A stretch of 64,000 nt of DNA from Ambrosia x helenae (GCA_030844895.1 CM061223.1:106065186-106129185), one strand, 5' to 3'; shown: positions 12,079 through 24,673, counted from the first letter of the stretch. The notes: generated by a model not told the origin, from the sequence alone. Program-made: numbers and translations.

Positions 12079-14748
12079 TGTGACATCCGTCACCCTCGTC
12101 TTTCATCTAATAGACAATTATAGCCCTTCAAATATTTTCATTATAGTCCCTAAAAGTTTATTCGTTTTCTAATTTAATTTTAGAGCGAACTAAAATTTTA
12201 TGGATCGGATATAAGTTTTAATCATATGCGTATGTTGAAACGTATTCGTAAAAGATCCTATAAAATTTTTTTAAGATTTATGAAATATAAAAGTGTTTAA
12301 GTTAAGTTTTGTTAACTTAGTTTACTTTTTATAAGAAAAATCTAACAAAAACATTACTAAAACTAACAAATCTAACTACAAGGGGTAATTCTGCCAACTA
12401 TGGAAAGTTGTATTGGTTCAAACCCAACCCTGCCCCCTGTTCCTTTTCCGGCGTTTCCTCCGGCCAGCGACCACAAGTCCGGCGAGCTCCAAGAAAGGTC
12501 TTTAATAAACCGTTTCAACCTTTTATTATTCCAATACGTTTCTTATATTAATTTCATCAAATTTCAACCATAAAAACCGAGTTTTAATCATGGTTTTAAT
12601 CGGATTTCTAGCTGTAACCGTCGAGCACTTAAAACAAGTTCAAACGTTTGCTTTTCTTGGGTATTATTATAAATTTACCACCTCTCTACGATCCTCAGAC
12701 TTCGAACAATACAAACCCGCTTTAAAACTTGTTCCAGATCGTGCCAGAAGCTCGGTAATCGGCTCTCAAGTCCGGACCTGCATAACAACTATTCGAACCT
12801 CAAAACACAATGTGAGTCCGTTTTTCTTATGCCGTTTTTATCTCCACTCAATTCCGAACGAAAGCCCTATGGTTTTGGTCGCTTTCTGTGTCAAATCGGG
12901 TTCTATTGTTTTTGGTTAGGGTTAGGGTTTTGGCTAGAGCTATTTGGGGAAGAAGATGATACAATTGTAGAATAAGATAAAAAGTTTTTCTTATCAACAA
13001 ATTAACTTGTGGTGTAGTGGTTGATGTTGTGAGGGTATATTGAACAGGTCCGGGTTCGAATCCCCCTCCAGACCAGTTCCTTTTTATTCATTTCCCTTAT
13101 TTTCATTTTTATGTATTGTATAACACATATAATAGGTTCAAATCTTTAAATAACCATAATAAATTCATTTTTGATCCAAAATTTATAGAAATTTAGGTGT
13201 AGCATCCTGATACCATAAAGAAAATTATTACACTTTTACTTTCTAAAAATTATTTAATTTTCGTTATTTTATTAATTTAAATTGTTTTAATCATAATTAA
13301 TTGATTAAAAATTCGTTTTTAATGATTTTGATCTCAAAATTTTAGGATAAATATTTCTAATCATTATGAACTGAAATAAAAATTATTGGTCTAGAAAACA
13401 CTTATTTTTATTAATATTCATATTTTTAATCATTTAAACGTGATTTAATCTCATTAAATCAGTTTTAAATATAATTGAGTTTATAAAAATTATGGGAAAA
13501 TTAATTACATTTATTTACATCAGAAAGTATTTATTTTCTATAAAAATAATATTTTTGGAACATGTCTTGAATTTTTAGTCTTATTTACGTTTAATTAGAC
13601 ATACATAATCATTTATTTATTTATATTATTTAACCTCTATTTTATAAATACTTTGCTTATAAAATAGAAACATTCTTATGTTTGAAAGTCTTTATTATCA
13701 TTTGTTGGATCGTTATGTAACTAAAAGTTATTTATTCAATATTTATGATTATTGTATTTATTTACAATAATTAGTTAAAGTAATTAACTAAATTATTTTG
13801 TCTTAATTATTTAAACACATTTTTATCTAAATATTCCATTGATAATAATTATATTACCTAAGTCATATTTATAAATTTTGGTATATTATTTTGACATACA
13901 TTAATGCGATTTGTCATAAAAACTCTAAATTCCCCAAATCGACTTAGCGAACCCTAATGCCTTAGACCCTAGATACTTTAGACTTTAGACAATTCCTTAT
14001 TAGTATTCTTACACATTATAGGATGAATTCCTCGGAATTCCCATTGCTTAACTCACGACCGCTTAAGTTGGATTTTGATCGCTTTCGCAAACGGTGAGTA
14101 TATCTTTCCCCTTTTTACTGTCTTACTATTTTGGAGTGACTCATGTACTTACTATCAAGTTTCTATTTCTTTTACTAAATGCAATTCTCATGTGTGTTTG
14201 CTTTATGTTAATTGGTGTGTCTATGACTTGTCAAAATCATTAACCGTTCTGCGGCCTAACATTTCAATGAATAGTACTATGGTGTATACCCCTTGTGACT
14301 CTGTTGAGAGACCTTGGTCATTGTCTTGTGATTCATATTACTTGAAAATGTTTTGATTCTTGATTCTTGATACATTCATAGGGTTGATTTTGAACGGATA
14401 TTACTTATTACATAATTGCAAACAGTATACAACACATGAATTGCGAAACACTTTTCTACTATATGTATACAAACAGGGTATGCTCACCAATACATTTTGT
14501 ATTGACATATACTATTTTCATACATGTTTCAGGTTATTTATGAGATGACTTTTAAGCTTTTGGAATTTTACTTAGATTTTGGATTCATTGTATTTCAGTT
14601 TAGTTGACATTTAGAATCGTTGTATTTCATTTCAATGTAATAAACTATTTAATCAATGTATCAATATTTACACTTTTAGTCCATGAGCTATTGAACAATC
14701 GTCACTACGTGACACCTCGATGTTTCCGCCATCGGTTGGGGTGTTACA
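12079..14748 (+). mobile_element. Solo LTR (2.67 kb) of a Ty3/Gypsy-like family
   Basis: Starts TGTGACATCCGTCA and ends GGTTGGGGTGTTACA. It is flanked by a perfect 5-bp duplication CACGT at 12074-12078 and 14749-14753, so it is a solo LTR from recombination between the two LTRs of one insertion. Its last ~60 bp (reverse: TGTAACACCCCAACCGATGG and on) match an edge of the LTRs at 16812 and 22452, and its start matches their other edge. The 2.5 kb between is strongly diverged. The orientation is opposite to the full-length element. A tRNA-like module with A and B boxes lies at about 13010-13063. Confidence 0.88.
13005..13075 (+). other. tRNA-like module inside the solo LTR
   Basis: An A-box-like TGGTGTAGTGG (13010-13020) lies 32 bp before a perfect B-box GGTTCGAATCC (13053-13063), followed by a short C-rich arm (CCAGACC). 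The spacing is right for a Pol III type-2 internal promoter. It does not look like a complete functional tRNA. The same kind of module occurs in the LTRs of the related element. Confidence 0.6.
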
Positions 14749-15401
14749 CACGTCCCTTAAAACTCTGTTACCAAAGCTCAAGATGATTGCACTATGTGCC
14801 TTTTCAAGAATATCCTTCTTCGCCTTCTCTATTAATGTGGCAGGCAGGTTTGCTTCACCCAACAAGGCATCACTCGGCCCCTGATGAACTAACGGAGCCC
14901 TCATCTTGACCCTCCACAGATTGAAATCATTCTTCCCATCAAACTTCTCTAATTCAAACTTGGGAGTCACCATTGTAACGATTGATTGATCTGAATCGAG
15001 CACCACCAGGCTCTGATACCAATTGTTGTAAAATGAACACCAGAACCAAAACAATCGACAACAATCTACCAATGATTACGAATATTATTGATAAACGAAT
15101 GAATACATGAAAGGAATTAAAGAGAAAACGGTTACGAAGACTGATCCTAATTGATGACCTAATCTCACTTATAAAGCCCTAAACCTGTTGTTAACAAACT
15201 CTTAACAAACCATCTTCAAGTTGACACAAATAGCCCTCCAAGTTTTGGCTTTATTACAAACAGAATAGAAACTCAAAATAACACTGAACAAACTTTGAAA
15301 TATTGGCAGAATAACCCCCTGGACTTTATACTTCCAACTTCCGCCTTTGACTTTGTTTATTGACTTCTTGTTTGACCAGATTTTGACTCATAATTCTAGC
15401 A

Positions 15402-16490
15402 GAGTCAGATCGTTATAAGTATTCATTACTTACAAGAAGAGAACTTAATTCCATTCATCAATTTAAAAAACAACATTGTGGGTCAAGGAGATTCAACTCA
15501 GTTTTGGAATACACTTGGATCAGAAATACACATTTAGCATCTCGATTACCTAGACTTTATGTTTGAAACAAATAAAGATTTCCTCATCAAAGATCGACCA
15601 GAAAAATTTTGTATGCATATGTGAATGGAGACGTGATCTTTGTGGAGACGTGAAAATGGATCCATACAGGGTGCTTATTAATTATGTACATGACTATCAT
15701 CGGATCGAGAACTTGACAATTGAAACTGATATTTTGAAGGACAAAAGGAATTTTACAGAGGAATTTTGGCAAACTAAATGGAGTATTAGCCTCCAAAAAA
15801 GGTTAACATCTTTGTCTAGAGGCTTTTGTAACATCTAAGTAAATTGTGCCAAGATATTATCCACTTTGTTCCTAATGGTTGCTCATTCAGGAACTCACGT
15901 TTTTCTTTTACCTAACGAGTTGCTCACCTAGGTTCCAACCCCTTATAAGGAAGGCTCCCTTCTCTTTCTCAACCAATGTAAGATTTACAACTCTAAACCC
16001 CCCAGGAGCCCAGCGTCGTTGCTGACACATCGGCCCAGCCCCTACGTTGTTACCATTTGTAACATCCCAAGTAAACCGTGCTAGATATTGTTCGCTCCCC
16101 CCCCCCTAATGATTTTAGCCTCCAGGAACTCACTTTTTGTTTTTTGCCGACGACACCCAAGAAAAACATGGCTTGGTAGATAAGGTTTCCACCCCTTTAT
16201 AAAGAAAGCGTCGTTCTCCTTTCAAACCAATGTGGACATACACTTTTTTCTTGACGAAATTAACTCAGGATAATCTTTTGAATAAAGGGATAAATGTGCC
16301 ATTTGTTGTTTGTCTTTTTTGTTCAAGGGAATTGGAATCAGTTCATCATTTATTCATTGCATGTTGGATTGCGAACAAGGCTTGGAACTCAGTCACAAAA
16401 TAGTAACAACTACCATGGACGGTTGCATTGGATAATAAGGAGATCTATATGTGGCTCAACAATCTCATTTAACAAAAAAAAAAAAAAAAG
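15402..16490 (+). mobile_element. L1-type LINE relic (C-terminal zinc-binding region)
   Basis: Degenerate frames resemble the part of plant L1 proteins after the reverse transcriptase: GQGDSTQFWNTLG at about 15482, ending near 15830. At about 16303 a zf-RVT-like segment appears (CSRELESVHHLFIACWIANKAWNSV, here in several scraps), with the family's C...E...HL...C spacing. It ends in a run of about 17 A at 16470-16487, consistent with a LINE tail. Stops and insertions throughout; no active site remains. It abuts the LTR edge at 15401. Confidence 0.6.
15832..16240. repeat. Two diverged copies of a ~170-bp repeat in the LINE relic
   Basis: Segments at about 15828-15990 and 16054-16230 share the order GTAACATC(T/CC)AAGTAAA, GTGC(C/T)A(A)GATATT, AGGAACTCAC, CCCCTT(T)ATAA and CAACCAATGT. 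Each looks like a small TG-starting repeat (LTR or TRIM-like) inserted side by side. Function unknown. Confidence 0.5.
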
Positions 16491-16499
16491 TGGTTGAAG

Positions 16500-16811
16500 G
16501 TATAATTTTTTGATCTTCTCAGCATGGTGGCCTATATTTTAAGGGTGATATTATTTAGACATCCCCATCAAAAAAACCCTAAACATCCTAACACTGGCTA
16601 TGGAGGCCATGATGGGCCGTGGAAAGTAAAAACAAAAAAAAAAAACACGGCCCGTGGAGGCCCAGACGTGACGTGGAACGTACAATTTTCAGTCTGAACT
16701 CCCTGCCACCACCACTATTCCCGGGGTGATATTATTTAGACATCCTCATAAAAAACGGGTGATATAATTTACTTATTTAGACATCCTCATCTCGACTTCT
16801 CGGTCCCACGA
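16500..16811. other. Left half of a DNA element split by the gag-only retroelement
   Basis: Contains three copies of GTGATAT(T/A)ATTTA with GACATCC nearby (about 16541, 16724 and 16757). An inverted counterpart, GGGGATGTCTAGATAA, occurs at about 26315. The 8.1-kb LTR element inserted at 16812 separates the halves. I infer a DNA transposon of about 1.6 kb before that insertion; the true ends and target duplication were not fixed. Confidence 0.45.
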
Positions 16812-18367
16812 TGTAACACCCCAACCGATGGCGGAATCATCGAGGTGCCACGTAGTGACGATTGTTCAAAAGCACATGGTACTAAAATGTAAATATTATT
16901 GAATAATCCAAAATTGTCTTACATGGAAATGGAAAATACAAAGTCTTAAATGAAATGTAAATAACGAAATAACTGATTAAAATAATGCACTAAGTATCTC
17001 TTGTTAAAGCACTAGATCAAACTGCACCTGAAACATGTACAAAATAGATTTGGTCAACATATGAAATGTTGGTGAGCATTCCTAGATTTGATATATATAG
17101 TAGGTTAAAAAAAGTTATACAATTCAAGTGCAAGCTACAGTGCAATTATGTAAAACTATGTATCATACAAATGAGCGAAATCAACCCTGTGACTGTATAA
17201 TGTACTGTATGAACTGTAGTGTACTCAACCAATGAATGGATGATAACTTAACAATGGCCACGGATTCTCCGATGAAAAAGGGGGAGAATCAATCTAGGCG
17301 GGTTGTCAATCCAAATAGCGCTATCCAATGTTAAGGTCGGCTTGTACCATGTTAATGATTTCACTAAGTACAAATGTAATCCACATGTAATGTCTAAGCA
17401 TAAAACACGTTGTAAGCAATGCACATAGTACTAGAATTGTATTGTAAAAATGTAAACTTGTATTTGAAATTTGTAATAGTGTACATGTAACACCCCAAAA
17501 ATGTATAAAAGCAAAAAGGGGATAGGAATACTCACAGTTCACGTAATAACTTGAAATTGGACTTGGACAACGAAATATGAATTGAGATTACTCCCAAATG
17601 ATCAACCTAAAGTATTCGATAATGTGTAAGGGAAATAACTCTAGGATATATGTATTTCTAGGGCTTCGAATTGGAGATAAACGTTTATTTGATTAATAAA
17701 CAAATTGTTTATTAAATATAGGAGATTTAATAAATAAATAAATAAAAGTCTCTTTGTAAAATCTTAAGTTGAATATAATCATAACATAAGGTTTTGGGTA
17801 TGAAAATAATTTTTATAAAATTATTTTCTTGAAAATAGAATATTTAATCTAATTATTTCAAATTGTCAAAATAAGACTTTAATATCTAAAAATATTAAAA
17901 TCAAAGAATTTCTGAATTAAAAATTGTATTTCTGTTCCAAATGAATAGGAATAATTTATGTAAAATTTTGGTACAAAAATATTAAAAATTGGATTTATTA
18001 TGATTTAATTATGATTAAAACTAACAAAAATTGATTAAAAATATTAAATAAATGATTTTTCAGAAATAAAAATCATTTCTGAAAAGATTAATGTTATAAA
18101 AACTCAGGATAATTTTTGTGGAATTTTGTAAAATCGTTTAGATATTTGGATTGAATTTTACAATTATAAATGAATAAACTTGTAATATTTATTATATATA
18201 TTAAATAATTTATTTTTGAGAAACTAAAAATTGGATGATGAACTTTACAATCAGGATAATGTATAGTAATTTTTTGTAGAATTTATAAAGAAGTTTTAGT
18301 ATTTTTAAAACCATTTTTAAAAATAATAATAAGTATATAAGTATACAAAAACTAAAAAAAAAAAAGA

Positions 18368-18437
18368 GTTGTTTATGCTAGGGATCGAACCCTGTACCCT
18401 TTCTGTATAAGGACACAAACCTAACCACTGGAACAAC
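18368..18437 (-). other. tRNA-like module in the LTR (sense strand)
   Basis: Seventy bases on the minus strand can fold like a tRNA. The ends GTTGTT and AACAAC pair as an acceptor stem. CCAGTGGTTAG gives a D-arm/A-box (18421-18431) resembling plant Gly/Glu tRNAs. AGGG-TTCGAT-CCCT forms a T-arm with B-box GGTTCGATCCC (18381-18391). It is repeated at 23998-24067. No standard discriminator or intact anticodon arm was verified. Confidence 0.65.
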
Positions 18438-19043
18438 CCCCTGTTTTGGTTTAATAGCGAACAGAATTGTTTTAAAACCATTAGACGCGTATTATCCCCA
18501 ATTTCTTAATATAAACCCTAGAAATCTAAACCGATCAAACACACAATAAATTCGTAATTAATCATAGGGTTAACGATGAACAGAGGCCGATTAACTTACT
18601 GGAACGAGGAATTGAAATCTACCAAGCTCTATGGATGCGAACAAGTCACGCGTATGTATAAGAAGAAAACTCAACGATTCTGAACTTTTAAGCTTTGTTG
18701 CGTGCAATTTGTTGTGTGGGAAAGGGTTTTCGGTGCATTAAGACTGAGAAAGGAAGTTCAATTTATAGTGTTACATTTAGGTTCAATGATTTGGAAAGAT
18801 TTGACCACGGCTTGGTCAAATCGAGTATGATAGCACGATTTTAATTTGATTAGCGTGATAATCGGACAGAATTTATGCGTAATGGCTAGTCGTTTGGTAT
18901 AAGGTAACATGTAATGATTTCTGTTCAAAAATCACGGTCAATTAGTTGACCCACTGTTCGCACATCAGTGAAAAGGAAGAAGAAGGAGAAGGGTAAAGTG
19001 TTTAGTGGCCTTTTATACTTATTGGACTGGAATTAAAACTAAA

Positions 19044-19120
19044 GAGCAGCGTGGCTCAGTTGGTTGCTGCGTTTGACTTGTGTTGGGCCCTGCTCCGGTT
19101 CGAATCCGGGCAGAGGCAAC
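19044..19120 (+). other. tRNA-like/SINE-head module in the LTR (antisense strand)
   Basis: Perfect A-box TGGCTCAGTTGG (19052-19063) and perfect B-box GGTTCGAATCC (19097-19107) with about 33 bp between them. T-run terminators follow at about 19129. The 5' and 3' ends do not pair well, so it resembles a tRNA-derived SINE head rather than a tRNA. It is antisense to the retroelement and is repeated at 24674-24750. Confidence 0.65.
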
Positions 19121-19256
19121 ATTTCTCTTTTTTTTTTTTTTAGAGAGAATAGGAAAGGAGATGGGCTTGGGCCATGTTTGGGCTGCAAATGGGCTCCGGT
19201 TTAAAGAAAGAAAAGAGGGGTTTGGGCTAATGGTTTGGGTTAGTTTAGTCTAAAAA

Positions 19257-19299
<43 letters not shown>

Positions 19300-19328
19300 A
19301 AAGAATAAAAAAAATGACGGATGTCACA

Positions 19329-19343
19329 GCATCCCCTACTTTT
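19329..19343 (-). promoter_or_regulatory. Polypurine tract
   Basis: Minus-strand AAAAGTAGGGGATGC lies directly before the 3' LTR start TGTGACATCC. This is where plus-strand DNA synthesis of an LTR element would be primed. Confidence 0.65.
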
Positions 19344-19889
19344 AGAAACTTCGTCCCGAAGTTAATAGTAACATAGGGTTATGGATGCTTGGGTAAAAAT
19401 TAAAATAACAGTGGTTTGGAAAACCTGGGTTAAGGCACGACGTAAATTTATAGGTAACAAAGTAAACTGTTTCAAATGATTTGGATGGTAGGTTTGATAG
19501 GTGTGGGTTAAGGATTTGGATTAGGTTTGTCTCGAATAATAAGGAAAATAAGGATCTAGTAACTCAATAAGTATCAAGTTTTAGGAATCCTATGATAAAT
19601 GTACGAGTTGATTGTCTACAGAAAGACTAAATGAACTACCAAATAACCAGAGTTTGTTCCTGGCCCGACTTCCAGTCTCACTTTCAATGCATCATTAGTG
19701 TTTGTATACAGGGTGTACCGCAGCTAACCCACCACAACTTTGATACCTTGAAAACGTACTGGACGCCTACCAAAAACTCTAATAGAATTTCACACTACCC
19801 TAATGTACCTGTAAATTCATGATTACGTTCCGGACCGAAATCATCAATTTACCTTACATTAGGGTTTTATGTTCTTCTATGATCCCACC

Positions 19890-20069
19890 GATTGTTGAGC
19901 AGGTTCGATAGCCTCCACCAGCCGTGGAGTAGGTTGTAGGGCCTCTCCCGACTGTTTGAAAAGGCATAGTGACCTCTACCAATCGTTGAGTATGTTCGAT
20001 AGCCTCCACCAGTCGTGGAGCAGGTTGTAGGGCCTCTCCCGACTGTTGAAAAAGGCATGATGACCTCTA
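19890..20069. repeat. Two tandem 91-bp repeats
   Basis: Units start at about 19890 and 19981. They share GTTCGATAGCCTCCACCAG, CGTGGAG(T/C)AGGTTGTAGG and CCTCTCCCGACTGTT with a few substitutions. They lie in the non-coding half of the gag-only element. Confidence 0.85.
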
Positions 20070-20529
20070 TTAAGTGCAGCAATTATTATTCATATAGATT
20101 GCAAATTGATAGCATGTTATGCAAGCAAGTTTGTAAGTACTACAACCATTAAGTGTAAGTGTTATCATGAATAATTAAATGTTTACTAGTATCATGAATA
20201 ATTAGATGTTCAATGCGTAGCCAAATTAAGGGAAAAATCTAGTTTCATGTAATAACCAATGATGTTTTCTTAGAAAAGCATCTGTAAGATCAAGTATCAA
20301 GTCCAAACGTTTCAAATAAATGTAAGGTAGAGTCTTGTATGATTAAAAATAAGCGTAATCAATATAATAAATTTCCAATCTGTGTTAATACACAATAATA
20401 CGCAAGGAAATTTCTAGATGTTGTATGCTAATGAGTGCGACAAAATTGGGTACAAAATGATAATAGAATCAAGAAAATGAAAACACGAGTATTGGATTTC
20501 TCGAGTCTTGGGAAGATTTCATCCATGGC

Positions 20530-21746
20530 TTAACCAGTGGGATTAACGTCATCCTGATCGTCTGCTTCGTTGATATCGAAATTGAAAGCTTGTCCATGTG
20601 CCACCAGGTTTACATTGTTCAATTTGGGACATTGAGGTAGCATGTGGTTAGGGTCTCTACAATGATAACATGCCCGACCGTTAATAATCTGTAGTGGTTT
20701 CTGGGCAGCTGTTTGATGATTATCTTGCGTCCAATCTGTTACACGGCAAGTAGTGACAAAGTGTCCAAACCTTCCACATCTAGTGCATTGACGACATGGA
20801 AGATTTGCAGGGTGATGATACTTGCAGGTGTTGCATTGAGGATGGATTCCTATGTAGGCTTTCTTGTTAGGAGGTTGAGCCACGGATCAATAACAACATG
20901 GTTCTGATTATCGCCCATTCGTTTCTTAGAGTTCGAAGCAGTAGTGGCGGCCTTTGCTAAAATAGTCTTAGATTGCTCAACAACATTGGTGGTTTTCCCA
21001 GTAGGTGTCTTGGTGCCCTTCCTAACCAAGTTTCCTTTCCTTACGTGTTTGTCTGTTAATGTGGCTGCAAGTTGGATGGCTTCTTCTACCGCAGTGGCTT
21101 TGCCTCCAGTGACAACGTCTTGAATCAGGTCAGGTAATCCCTCAATATATTTTTCGATTGCTCGAGAGACTGGGGTGACCATGTGTGGAACCAGTATGCT
21201 AAGTTCGTGATATCGAGTATTATACGCAAGATTCTCACCACTGTCTTGTTTCAGTCCATGGAACTCTTCCTCCAGTTTCCTGATTTCGTTCCTAGGGCAG
21301 AATTTGGCGATCATGAGTTCCTTAACATCTGCCCAAGATAATGATAAAGCAATATCAGCTCCTCGATTGCGCTTTTCACCATTCCACCAGGTTAGCGCCC
21401 CCTTTTGAAGGGCACTAGTAGCATAGCGAACGCGGAGTTCATCAGGACATTCACTGTTCACAAAAGTACTCTCCATGCTTTCAAACCATTGGAGGAGGCC
21501 AGTAGCACCCTCCTCACCAGTGAATTTTGTGGGGTTGCAGGAGTTAAAGTGTTTGAAAGTGCACCGAAATTGAGTCGTACTCCCGGTGTTGGCACTGTTA
21601 CTATTCTGGGTTATTTCACTGACAAGGTTTGGGATCACTGCAGCAATTTGCTCGGCGACTAAAGATGCGAGGCGACGATCAGAACGTCGTCCAGAAGCAC
21701 GAACAGGGCGTTGGCTGGCATCACGGAGCATGCGGCGAGCAAACAT
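20530..21746 (-). pseudogene. Gypsy-type gag polyprotein with one frameshift
   Basis: The start is ATG at 21746 (MFARRMLRDAS). The first frame runs 298 residues and holds the Retrotrans_gag core: KFTGEEGATGLLQWFESME at about residues 75-93, ALQKGALTWWN near 114, LSWADVKELMIAKFCP near 135, then EEFHGLKQDSGENLAYNTRYHEL in pieces. It goes out of frame at about 20870-20905, after DNQNHVVIDPWLN. The continuing frame (AQPPNKKAYIGIHPQC) carries two good CCHC zinc knuckles, CTRCGRFGHFVTTC and CYHCRDPNHMLPQC, preceded by CNTCKYHHPANLPC, and ends at 20530. Gag proteins build the particle and bind RNA. The single slip could be a mutation or a programmed frameshift; no pol follows either way. Confidence 0.88.
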
Positions 21747-22427
21747 CTATGAGGTAGTCAATTAATAATCATGAGATTAGAAAATGTAAGTGTATAATCG
21801 TACAGATGATTATGAAGATGTGATCTTGTAAGCAATCATGATATGCAAAGTATTGTATATGAAACGAGAGGGTATTGTTGGAAAAACTTGTACAAAATGC
21901 TTGGAGTGTCCTTGTCTAGCTGTACAGCTGAACAAGAACGTTGACTTTTCAAAGGAATTGAACCCAATGGTGATCAAAGAAGACATGCTTTAGCCTATAA
22001 GTGGACACTCACTCCAGGAATCCCCAGGTAAGCATAACAGGTCCGTAAATGGATTTATGCGCTATGCTTGCCTATGCCAGAAAACCCAGTGTACAGGCAT
22101 CCACCCTTCCAGATTGCACATGTCCTTATCACACTCATTAAAGTTCGAAAACTTTGAAGGAGCAGAATAAGAGTAGGCATTATGCCTAAGAGTGTCTTCA
22201 TGAAAGGTACTGCTCTGTTCCATGGTGACGTAGGCTTTCCACTCCTTGTAGGACACCATCTCTATGCACCATGATGAAAGATGAGAATAAGGGAGAGAGA
22301 GAAGAAGGGAAAGATAGAAGAAGGAAAGTAGAGGGAAATGAGGGTAAGGCAATTCAGAAAATATTATGCATGAAAGTTGAAGTTCGGTTATAGTCTAGGC
22401 CTATTTCATCTAGTAACCTAGTTCCCT

Positions 22428-22449
22428 ATAACCATGGCTCTGATACCAA
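22428..22449 (-). promoter_or_regulatory. Primer-binding site (initiator Met tRNA type)
   Basis: On the minus strand, TGGTATCAGAGCCATGG begins two bases after the 5' LTR end (22452). It is complementary to the 3' end of plant initiator tRNA-Met and fixes the direction of the element. Confidence 0.85.
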
Positions 22450-23997
22450 TCTGTAACACCCCAACCGATGGCGGAATCATCGAGGTGCCACGTAGTGACG
22501 ATTGTTCAAAAGCACATGGTACTAAAATGTAAATATTATTGAATAATCCAAAATTGTCTTACATGGAAATGGAAAATACAAAGTCTTAAATGAAATGTAA
22601 ATAACGAAATAACTGATTAAAATAATGCACTAAGTATCTCTTGTTAAAGCACTAGATCAAACTGCACCTGAAACATGTACAAAATAGATTTGGTCAACAT
22701 ATGAAATGTTGGTGAGCATTCCTAGATTTGATATATATAGTAGGTTAAAAAAAGTTATACAATTCAAGTGCAAGCTACAGTGCAATTATGTAAACTATGT
22801 ATCATACAAATGAGCGAAATCAACCCTGTGACTGTATAATGTACTGTATGAACTGTAGTGTACTCAACCAATGAATGGATGATAACTTAACAATGGCCAC
22901 GGATTCTCCGATGAAAAAGGGGGAGAATCAATCTAGGCGGGTTGTCAATCCAAATAGCGCTATCCAATGTTAAGGTCGGCTTGTACCATGTTAATGATTT
23001 CACTAAGTACAAATGTAATCCACATGTAATGTCTAAGCATAAAACACGTTGTAAGCAATGCACATAGTACTAGAATTGTATTGTAAAAATGTAAACTTGT
23101 ATTTGAAATTTGTAATAGTGTACATGTAACACCCCAAAAATGTATAAAAGCAAAAAGGGGATAGGAATACTCACAGTTCACGTAATAACTTGAAATTGGA
23201 CTTGGACAACGAAATATGAATTGAGATTACTCCCAAATGATCAACCTAAAGTATTCGATAATGTGTAAGGGAAATAACTCTAGGATATATGTATTTCTAG
23301 GGCTTCGAATTGGAGATAAACGTTTATTTGATTAATAAACAAATTGTTTATTAAATATAGGAGATTTAATAAATAAATAAATAAAAGTCTCTTTGAAAAA
23401 TCTTAAGTTGAATATAATCATAACATAAGGTTTTGGGTATGAAAATAATTTTTATAAAATTATTTTCTTGAAAATAGAATATTTAATCTAATTATTTCAA
23501 ATTGTCAAAATAAGACTTTAATATCTAAAAATATTAAAATCAAAGAATTTCTGAATTAATTTCTGTTCCAAATGAATAGGAATAATTTATGTAAAATTTT
23601 GGTACAAAAATATTAAAAATTGGATTTATTATGATTTAATTATGATTAAAACTAACAAAAATTGATTAAAAATATTAAATAAATGATTTTTCAGAAATAA
23701 AAATCATTTCTGAAAAGATTAATGTTATAAAAACTCAGGATAATTTTTGTGGAATTTTGTAAAATCGTTTAGATATTTGGATTGAATTTTACAATTATAA
23801 ATGAATAAACTTGTAATATTTATTATATATATTAAATAATTTATTTTTGAGAAACTAAAAATTGGATGATGAACTTTACAATCAGGATAATGTATAGTAA
23901 TTTTTGTAGAATTTATAAAGAAGTTTTAGTATTTTTAAAAACCATTTTTAAAAATAATAATAAGTATATAAGTATACAAAAACTAAAAAAAAAAAGA

Positions 23998-24067
23998 GTT
24001 GTTTATGCTAGGGATCGAACCCTGTACCCTTTCTGTATAAGGACACAAACCTAACCACTGGAACAAC
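23998..24067 (-). other. tRNA-like module in the 5' LTR (sense)
   Basis: Identical in layout to 18368-18437: the GTTGTT/AACAAC pairing ends, A-box at 24051-24061 and B-box at 24011-24021. In the genomic-RNA direction it lies in the middle of the 5' LTR, where a Pol III start could matter. Confidence 0.6.
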
Positions 24068-24673
24068 CCCCTGTTTTGGTTTAATAGCGAACAGAATTGT
24101 TTTAAAACCATTAGACGCGTATTATCCCCAATTTCTTAATATAAACCCTAGAAATCTAAACCGATCAAACACACAATAAATTCGTAATTAATCATAGGGT
24201 TAACGATGAACAGAGGCCGATTAACTTACTGGAACGAGGAATTGAAATCCACCAAGCTCTATGGATGCGAACAAGTCACGCGTATGTATAAGAAGAAAAC
24301 TCAACGATTCTGAACTTTTAAGCTTTGTTGCGTGCAATTTGTTGTGTGGGAAAGGGTTTTCGGTGCATTAAGACTGAGAAAGGAAGTTCAATTTATAGTG
24401 TTACATTTAGGTTCAATGATTTGGAAAGATTTGACCACGGCTTGGTCAAATCGAGTATGATAGCACGATTTTAATTTGATTAGCGTGATAATCGGACAGA
24501 ATTTATGCGTAATGGCTAGTCGTTTGGTATAAGGTAACATGTAATGATTTCTGTTCAAAAATCACGGTCAATTAGTTGACCCACTGTTCGCACATCAGTG
24601 AAAAGGAAGAAGAAGGAGAAGGGTAAAGTGTTTAGTGGCCTTTTATACTTATTGGATTGGAATTAAAACTAAA

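Larger units (their letters stand above)
10960..15401 (-). mobile_element. Deleted minus-strand Copia element, split by a solo LTR
   Basis: Read on the minus strand. The 5' LTR is 15401-15024 (starts TGCTAGAATTATGAG, ends ACAACA). Next comes primer-binding site TTGGTATCAGAGCC (about 15009-15022). A gag start follows at about 14971 (MVTPKFELEKFDG, NDFNLWRVKMRAPLVHQ, a Copia gag motif), running to RVLRDV at 14754. A 2.67-kb solo LTR then interrupts (12079-14748). Beyond it the frame continues to about 11551 without pol domains. A polypurine tract AAGGTGGAGAT (about 11257-11267) precedes the 3' LTR starting TGTTGGAAATAATGAG (11256 leftward to about 10960). Protease, integrase and reverse transcriptase are absent, so it would need help in trans. 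The two LTRs are clearly diverged and the outer left edge is not resolved. Confidence 0.75.
16812..19328 (-). repeat. 3' LTR of the gag-only element
   Basis: 2,517 bp, TGTAACACCCC ... GGATGTCACA on the plus strand. It contains a minus-strand tRNA-like module (18368-18437), a plus-strand tRNA-like module (19044-19120) and a (TTA)n run near 19257-19298. An 8-bp block near 17925 is absent from the partner LTR. Confidence 0.9.

Noticed and set aside
13005..13075. Functional tRNA gene in the solo LTR, and likewise at 18368, 19044 and 27183
   Set aside because: A and B boxes are present but the acceptor and anticodon arms are incomplete or unverified; they are better described as tRNA-like modules.
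17321..17542. Identical 73-residue minus-strand frames at 17321 and 22960
   Set aside because: They lie at the same place in both LTRs; no domain seen and most likely chance openness.
21405..21662. Plus-strand frame inside the gag region
   Set aside because: Antisense shadow of the gag core.
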